Assembly (NCBI GenBank): GCA_903832005.1
Contig: CAIKZO010000158.1
Coordinates: 1 to 33,228, forward strand
Direction: 5' to 3'
DNA: 33,228 nt
Source of the DNA: Enhydrobacter aerosaccus
GTDB lineage: Bacteria > Pseudomonadota > Alphaproteobacteria > Reyranellales > Reyranellaceae
Shown in pieces: positions 29,565 to 33,228 of this stretch. The notes below the pieces were generated by a model. That model was given only the letters and a program-made list of their open reading frames with translations. It ran no database searches and had not been told where the DNA came from. Numbering within the stretch: position 1 is the first letter of the stretch; each line of letters starts with the position of its first letter. Made by a program: the position numbers and the translations under genes.

Positions 29565-30719
29565 TTAGAGCAGTACCTTCTCGCCGCGCTGGCGCACGCT
29601 CTCGCTCTTGAGCTGGCCGCAGGCGGCGTGGATGTCGCGGCCGCGCGGGGTGCGCACCGGCGCGCTGAGGCCACCGTCGTTCACGATCTCGGCAAAGCGG
29701 TGGATGCGGTTGTTCGAGCTGCACTCGTAGGGCGCGCCCGGCCACGGATTGAACGGGATCAGGTTCACCTTCGCGTGGATCGGCTTCAGGATGCGCACCA
29801 ACTCGCGCGCATCGGCGTCGCTGTCGTTCACGCCCTTCAACATCGCGTATTCGAACGTGATGCGCCGGCTGTTGCGCGCGCCCGGATAGGCCGCACACGC
29901 ATTCAACAGCTCCGCGATCGGCCACTTGCGATTGATCGGCACCAACGTGTCGCGCACCTCGTCGTTCACGGCATGCAGCGACACGGCGAGATTGACGTCG
30001 AGCGCCTCACCCACTTTCGCGATCATCGGCACGACGCCGGAAGTCGAGAGCGTGATGCGCCGGCGCGACAGAGCAATGCCCTGGTCGTCCATGACGATCT
30101 TGAGCGCAGTGACGACGTTGTCGAAATTGTAGAGCGGCTCGCCCATGCCCATCATCACGATGTTGGAGAGCATGCGCGTCTCAAGCGTCGGCGTCGGCCA
30201 CTCGTTGTAGCTGTCGCGCGCCACCATGAACTGGCCGACGATCTCGTCGGGCGTGAGGTTGCGCACCAGCGGCTGGGTGCCGGTGTGGCAGAAGCTGCAG
30301 GTGAGTGTGCAGCCGACCTGGCTCGACACGCAGACCGAGCCGCGATCCTCTTCCGGAATGTTGACCGTCTCGGCCTCGTTGCCGTCGGGGAAACGCAGCA
30401 GCCACTTGCGCGTGCCGTCGGTCGAGCGCTGCTCGGTCACGATCTGCGGCCGCTCGATCACGAACAACTCGTTGAGCTTGTCGCGCGTCTTCTTGGCGAT
30501 GTTGCTCATCCGGTCGAAATCGGTGAGTCCGTGCCAATAAATCCAGTGCCAGATCTGCTGGGCGCGGAACGGCTCCAGCCCGGCCTCGGCCAGGGTGGCC
30601 TTGAGGTCGTCGCGCGCCAGCCCGATCAGGTTGCGGCGCAGATCGTTGCGGCCGCGCCGGGGGGCGGGCTCGGTGATCTGCAGCGGTTCGCTGGTCAGGT
30701 TCGGGGGCTGGGTCGTCAT
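29565..30719 (-). CDS. rlmN: 23S rRNA (adenine2503-C2)/tRNA methyltransferase RlmN
   Basis: 384 residues, a radical SAM enzyme. The iron-sulfur cysteines are C137-x3-C141-x2-C144 (GCTLTCSFCHTG). The two catalytic cysteines of the ping-pong mechanism correspond to C130 (GSVCVSSQ) and C367 (IHAACGQLK). Other matches are the N-terminal RAQQIWHWIYWHGLTDFDRMSNIAKKTRDKL and the NIVMMGMGEPLYNFDNV segment. It adds a methyl group to C2 of A2503 in 23S rRNA and A37 of some tRNAs, and affects decoding accuracy. An N-terminal extension of about 30 residues is present. It starts 384 codons from its end, 46 bases away from the DUF2585 gene upstream on the same strand. Confidence 0.97.
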   Translation of the reverse strand: MTTQPPNLTSEPLQITEPAPRRGRNDLRRNLIGLARDDLKATLAEAGLEPFRAQQIWHWIYWHGLTDFDRMSNIAKKTRDKLNELFVIERPQIVTEQRSTDGTRKWLLRFPDGNEAETVNIPEEDRGSVCVSSQVGCTLTCSFCHTGTQPLVRNLTPDEIVGQFMVARDSYNEWPTPTLETRMLSNIVMMGMGEPLYNFDNVVTALKIVMDDQGIALSRRRITLSTSGVVPMIAKVGEALDVNLAVSLHAVNDEVRDTLVPINRKWPIAELLNACAAYPGARNSRRITFEYAMLKGVNDSDADARELVRILKPIHAKVNLIPFNPWPGAPYECSSNNRIHRFAEIVNDGGLSAPVRTPRGRDIHAACGQLKSESVRQRGEKVLL

Positions 30720-30765
30720 CTCGGGGAGGAGATAGGCGGGTGGACCGCTCGGCGCAACTGCGGCG

Positions 30766-31335
30766 CTATCGCTGTGCCCGTTGCTGCCAGGCCTCGATGG
30801 CCGGGAAACGATGGATGAAGTTCAGGATATTCAGGGTGAGATTGTCGTGCACCAGGGCGCCGACGCCGATCTCCAGCGCCAGCACGAGGGCTACCGTCGC
30901 CTTCCAGGGCAGCAGGCGGGCCAGGGTGAAGCCTGTCATCATCGACGCCGTGTCAGAGAGCGAGTTCAGGATGCTGTCGCCGGTGTAGCCGGCCGCCAGC
31001 GCCTGCTTGCGATAGGCCTCGATCACCGCCGGCGAATTCTCGGCGATCTCCCACGAGATCTCGAGACCGGCCGCGATCGCCAGCCGCACCAGCACCGGCG
31101 CGCGCGGCAGCAGCAGGCGTAACACGCCGTAGAACAGGATGCCGTGCACGATATGCGAGGCGGTGTACCAGTCGAAGAGCTGCTGGGAGAGCTCGGACGA
31201 CCAGATGTCGCCGACCCAGAGCCTGATCGTGCCGCAGGTGCAGATCCAGACGCGGCCCATCAGGTGCAGAACCGTGGCCTGCAGCACCACGAGCGCGGCG
31301 ATGACGCCAAGAGCGACCTTCGAGGCCGTGCTCAC
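30766..31335 (-). CDS. DUF2585-family membrane protein
   Basis: 189 residues with about four to five hydrophobic helices. Family signs are GRVWICTCGTIRLWVGDIWSSELSQQLFDWYTASHIVHGILFYGVL and LEISWEIAENSPAVIEAYR. This family is largely confined to alphaproteobacteria and has no known function. Conserved polar residues in the membrane plane (the C-x-C pair, W-x-S-S-E, H-I-V-H and E-x-S-W-E) suggest an enzyme or metal site, but this is speculative. It overlaps the SpoU-type gene by 4 bases, so the two are cotranscribed. Confidence 0.88.
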   Translation of the reverse strand: MSTASKVALGVIAALVVLQATVLHLMGRVWICTCGTIRLWVGDIWSSELSQQLFDWYTASHIVHGILFYGVLRLLLPRAPVLVRLAIAAGLEISWEIAENSPAVIEAYRKQALAAGYTGDSILNSLSDTASMMTGFTLARLLPWKATVALVLALEIGVGALVHDNLTLNILNFIHRFPAIEAWQQRAQR

Positions 31336-31907
31336 GGATTGGCCTTCGCCTTGGCGGCCGCTCTGGCCTCCCGGGCGCGATGCTTGCGCTTGTAGATCGG
31401 GTCGCCGAACACCGGCAGCGGTACCGGCTCGGTCGGGGCGCCTTCGGCCACCGGCCGGGGCGCATGACGGCCGAGGCTGATCAGCCGGTCGTACATGACC
31501 AGGGAGCCCGCGACCCCCAGGTTGACCGAGAAGCGCATCGGAATCTTGACGATATAGTCGCAGCGCTCCTGGAGTTCCGCCGACAGGCCCTCCCGCTCAC
31601 CGCCCAGGATATAGGCAGCCTGGCGGGGGTGGCGGAAACTCGGCAGTTCGATGGCGTCCTCGGAAATCTCGACCCCGACCAGCCGGCATCCCAGCGGCAG
31701 GCGGAAATCCTCCATACCCGCGAAATGGTAGGTCGGGACCGACAGGGGCGTGTCGGAGGTGTCGCTGCGGACCCCTTCCCGGCGATTGTACTGGGCCCGG
31801 ACGGTGAAGACGAAGGAAGCTCCGAAGGCATGGGCCGTGCGCAGCAGGGTCCCGACATTCGTCGCCTTGCTCACACCTTCCACACCGATACCGAAATAGC
31901 CTTTCAT
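31332..31907 (-). CDS. SpoU/TrmH-family RNA methyltransferase
   Basis: 191 residues. SPOUT-fold motifs: NVGTLLRTAHAFGAS (motif 1, with N and R), AAYILGGEREGLSAE (motif 2) and VNLGVAGSLVMYDRLI (motif 3) with the knotted SAM site. The C-terminal tail is basic (YKRKHRAREARAAAKAKANP) and probably binds RNA. These enzymes 2'-O-methylate ribose in tRNA or rRNA; the exact target is not evident. It is shorter than RlmB and lacks an N-terminal substrate domain. The ATG is 34 bases from the divergent methyltransferase ATG. The ribosome site is weak. Confidence 0.9.
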   Translation of the reverse strand: MKGYFGIGVEGVSKATNVGTLLRTAHAFGASFVFTVRAQYNRREGVRSDTSDTPLSVPTYHFAGMEDFRLPLGCRLVGVEISEDAIELPSFRHPRQAAYILGGEREGLSAELQERCDYIVKIPMRFSVNLGVAGSLVMYDRLISLGRHAPRPVAEGAPTEPVPLPVFGDPIYKRKHRAREARAAAKAKANP

Positions 31908-31941
31908 GGTCGGGGAATTTGTAGCATGAACCTTGGCCAGA

Positions 31942-33192
31942 ATGACGGTTCCCTCCCCGGTGGATGGCGTTCGCGCCCAATATGAAGAATTGCCCTACCC
32001 CACGCGTGACCCGCGTGACGAGGCAATTCGTCTGGTCACCGGGACGCCGAGCCATATTCTCGAGATCAACCACTACCTGTTTGCCGGCCGCCTGAACTTC
32101 GCCCGGCCGTTCCGCGCCCTGGTAGCGGGCGGCGGCACCGGCGACGCCTGCATCATGCTGGCCCAGCAGCTGGCCGACCGGCGCTGCCCCGGCGAGGTCG
32201 TCTACCTCGACCTGTCGACCGCCTCACGCGAGATCTGCGAGGCCCGCGCCAAGACCCGCGGCCTGCGCAACATCACCTTCCACACCGGCTCGCTGCTCGA
32301 CCTGCCGACGATGAACATCGGCCAATTCGACTACATCGACTGCACCGGCGTGCTGCACCACCTGCCCGACCCGTCGGCCGGCATGAAGGCGCTGGCGAGC
32401 GTGCTCCAGCCCGAAGGCGGCATCGGCGTCATGCTCTACGGTCAGTACGGCCGCACCGGTGTCTATCCGCTGCAGGAGATGCTGCGCACCCTGGCGCCCA
32501 AGTCGATGGCGACCGAGGACCGGATCGCGATGGCCAAGCGCCTGATCCGCTTCCTGCCGACCACCAACCTGTTCCGCCGCAATCCCTATCTCAACGACCA
32601 CGTGACCGGCGGCGATGCCGGCCTCTACGACTTGCTGCTGCACAGCATCGATCGCGCCTACACCGTGCCCGAGATCGGCACCCTGGCGTCCGAGGCCGGC
32701 CTCAAGGTCGTGGCCTTCCTGGAACCGGTGCGTTACGAGCCCGCGACCTACATGAGCGATCCGGTGATTGCGCGTCAGGCGAGTTCGTTGCCGCTGATCG
32801 AGCGCGCAGCCTTCGCCGAACGCCTCGCCGGCAACACGCGCACCCACGTCTTTTATGCCACGCGGGCCGGCTTCGACACGGTGGCGCGGCCAGAGGACAC
32901 TTCGGCCATCCCCGTGCTGCGCGACATGGATGCAGCCAAGCTTTCGGGCGGCCTGCAGCCGGGCTCACCGCTCGTCGCCAATCTCGACGGCTTTCCCTGG
33001 CGTGCGCAACTGCCGGCGCTGGCGCCGCGCATCATCGCGCAGTTCGACGGCCGCCGAACGGTGGCCGAAATCTACACGTCCCTCGGCGCCCAGGGCGGCC
33101 TGCCGCAATGGGAAGATTTCTACACGCAGTTCGAGGATCTCTACGTGAAGCTGAACGGCGTGAACCATCTGCTGCTTCGCTTTAGAACCTAG
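31942..33192 (+). CDS. Class I SAM-dependent methyltransferase with C-terminal winged-helix-like region
   Basis: 416 residues from ATG 31942; a TTG three codons earlier is possible. No ribosome site is clear. The N-terminal YEELPYPTRDPRDE and ILEINHYLFAGR precede the SAM motif ALVAGGGTGDACIMLAQQL (59-77), then VVYLDLSTASREICEAR and the DYIDCTGVLHHLPDP segment. Residues from about 330 to the end (SPLVANLDGFPWRAQLPALAPRIIAQFDGRRTVAEIYTSLG) look like a PqqD-type or winged-helix unit. The substrate is unknown. Another methylase of a different type lies at 28078. Confidence 0.88.
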   Translation: MTVPSPVDGVRAQYEELPYPTRDPRDEAIRLVTGTPSHILEINHYLFAGRLNFARPFRALVAGGGTGDACIMLAQQLADRRCPGEVVYLDLSTASREICEARAKTRGLRNITFHTGSLLDLPTMNIGQFDYIDCTGVLHHLPDPSAGMKALASVLQPEGGIGVMLYGQYGRTGVYPLQEMLRTLAPKSMATEDRIAMAKRLIRFLPTTNLFRRNPYLNDHVTGGDAGLYDLLLHSIDRAYTVPEIGTLASEAGLKVVAFLEPVRYEPATYMSDPVIARQASSLPLIERAAFAERLAGNTRTHVFYATRAGFDTVARPEDTSAIPVLRDMDAAKLSGGLQPGSPLVANLDGFPWRAQLPALAPRIIAQFDGRRTVAEIYTSLGAQGGLPQWEDFYTQFEDLYVKLNGVNHLLLRFRT

Positions 33193-33207
33193 TCTTCTTC
33201 TGGGACC

Positions 33208-33225
33208 GCGGGCCTCCAGGCCCGC
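33208..33225 (+). terminator. Hairpin at the right edge, probable terminator
   Basis: GCGGGCC (33208-33214) and GGCCCGC (33219-33225) pair around TCCA, 15 bases after the methyltransferase stop. A T tract would lie beyond the window and cannot be checked. Confidence 0.55.
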
Positions 33226-33228
33226 TCA

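Noticed and set aside
1..33228. CRISPR arrays, insertion sequences, prophage genes
   Set aside because: None seen: no regularly spaced repeats, transposase, integrase or phage structural proteins.

Overview
The window is dense, GC-rich chromosomal DNA from an alphaproteobacterium. Pointers are the pst-phoU-phoB order with phoR on the far side, an IalB-family gene, a DUF2585 gene and an orphan Bug/TctC binding protein. Together these fit the Rhodospirillales/Hyphomicrobiales (a Reyranella-like organism is a guess). I see no transposase, integrase, phage gene or CRISPR array. No gene-free stretch exceeds 300 bases; the longest is about 146 bases (15347-15492).

Layout, left to right. (1) 1-2642: the 3' end of a tRNA and its terminator, a 68-residue membrane peptide, then a minus-strand pair of FAD-dependent oxidoreductase and Bug-type binding protein. 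(2) 2723-5206: a CobW-type GTPase and WD40 protein on the plus strand, facing a His-rich OB-like protein; CobW and the His-rich protein suggest a metal (zinc-like) theme. (3) 5290-10438: a periplasmic BOF (YgiW/VisP-like) protein divergent from an OmpR-type regulator and sensor kinase, in the same arrangement as E. coli ygiW-qseBC. The kinase is followed by an MFS transporter (GTGA overlap) and an ArsB-type transporter. (4) 10542-15346: a Bcr/CflA-type MFS gene divergent from a tightly overlapping set: MoeB/ThiF-like enzyme, DsrE-like protein, PfkB sugar/nucleoside kinase and AmpG-like permease.

(5) 15493-22847: the phosphate regulon on the minus strand, phoR, pstS, pstC, pstA, pstB, phoU, phoB. 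A plus-strand IalB-family gene sits between phoR and pstS. A good PHO box (20820-20837) lies in the pstS/ialB divergent region, and a strong intercistronic hairpin lies between pstS and pstC. PstSCAB imports phosphate, PhoU and PhoR sense sufficiency, and PhoB would activate through the PHO box. (6) 22856-27922: a rhomboid protease, a lipoprotein membrane-fusion protein and an RND pump, all reading toward phoR; the pump gene ends 8 bases before phoR starts. (7) 28078-33228: a methyltransferase overlapping a small membrane protein, rlmN, DUF2585 overlapping a SpoU-type RNA methylase, and a divergent two-part methyltransferase ending at a hairpin.

The least ordinary items are the non-coding signals: a perfect 9-bp inverted repeat upstream of cobW, a PmrA/QseB-like direct repeat upstream of the two-component genes, a predicted leaderless start for moeB, the pstS-pstC hairpin, the shared PHO box, 15-bp tandem repeats upstream of the rhomboid gene, and a palindrome inside the 28051 promoter. 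I did not find a clearly new multi-gene system. The MoeB-DsrE-kinase-AmpG set and the coupling of phoR to an efflux pump are the best gene-level leads.
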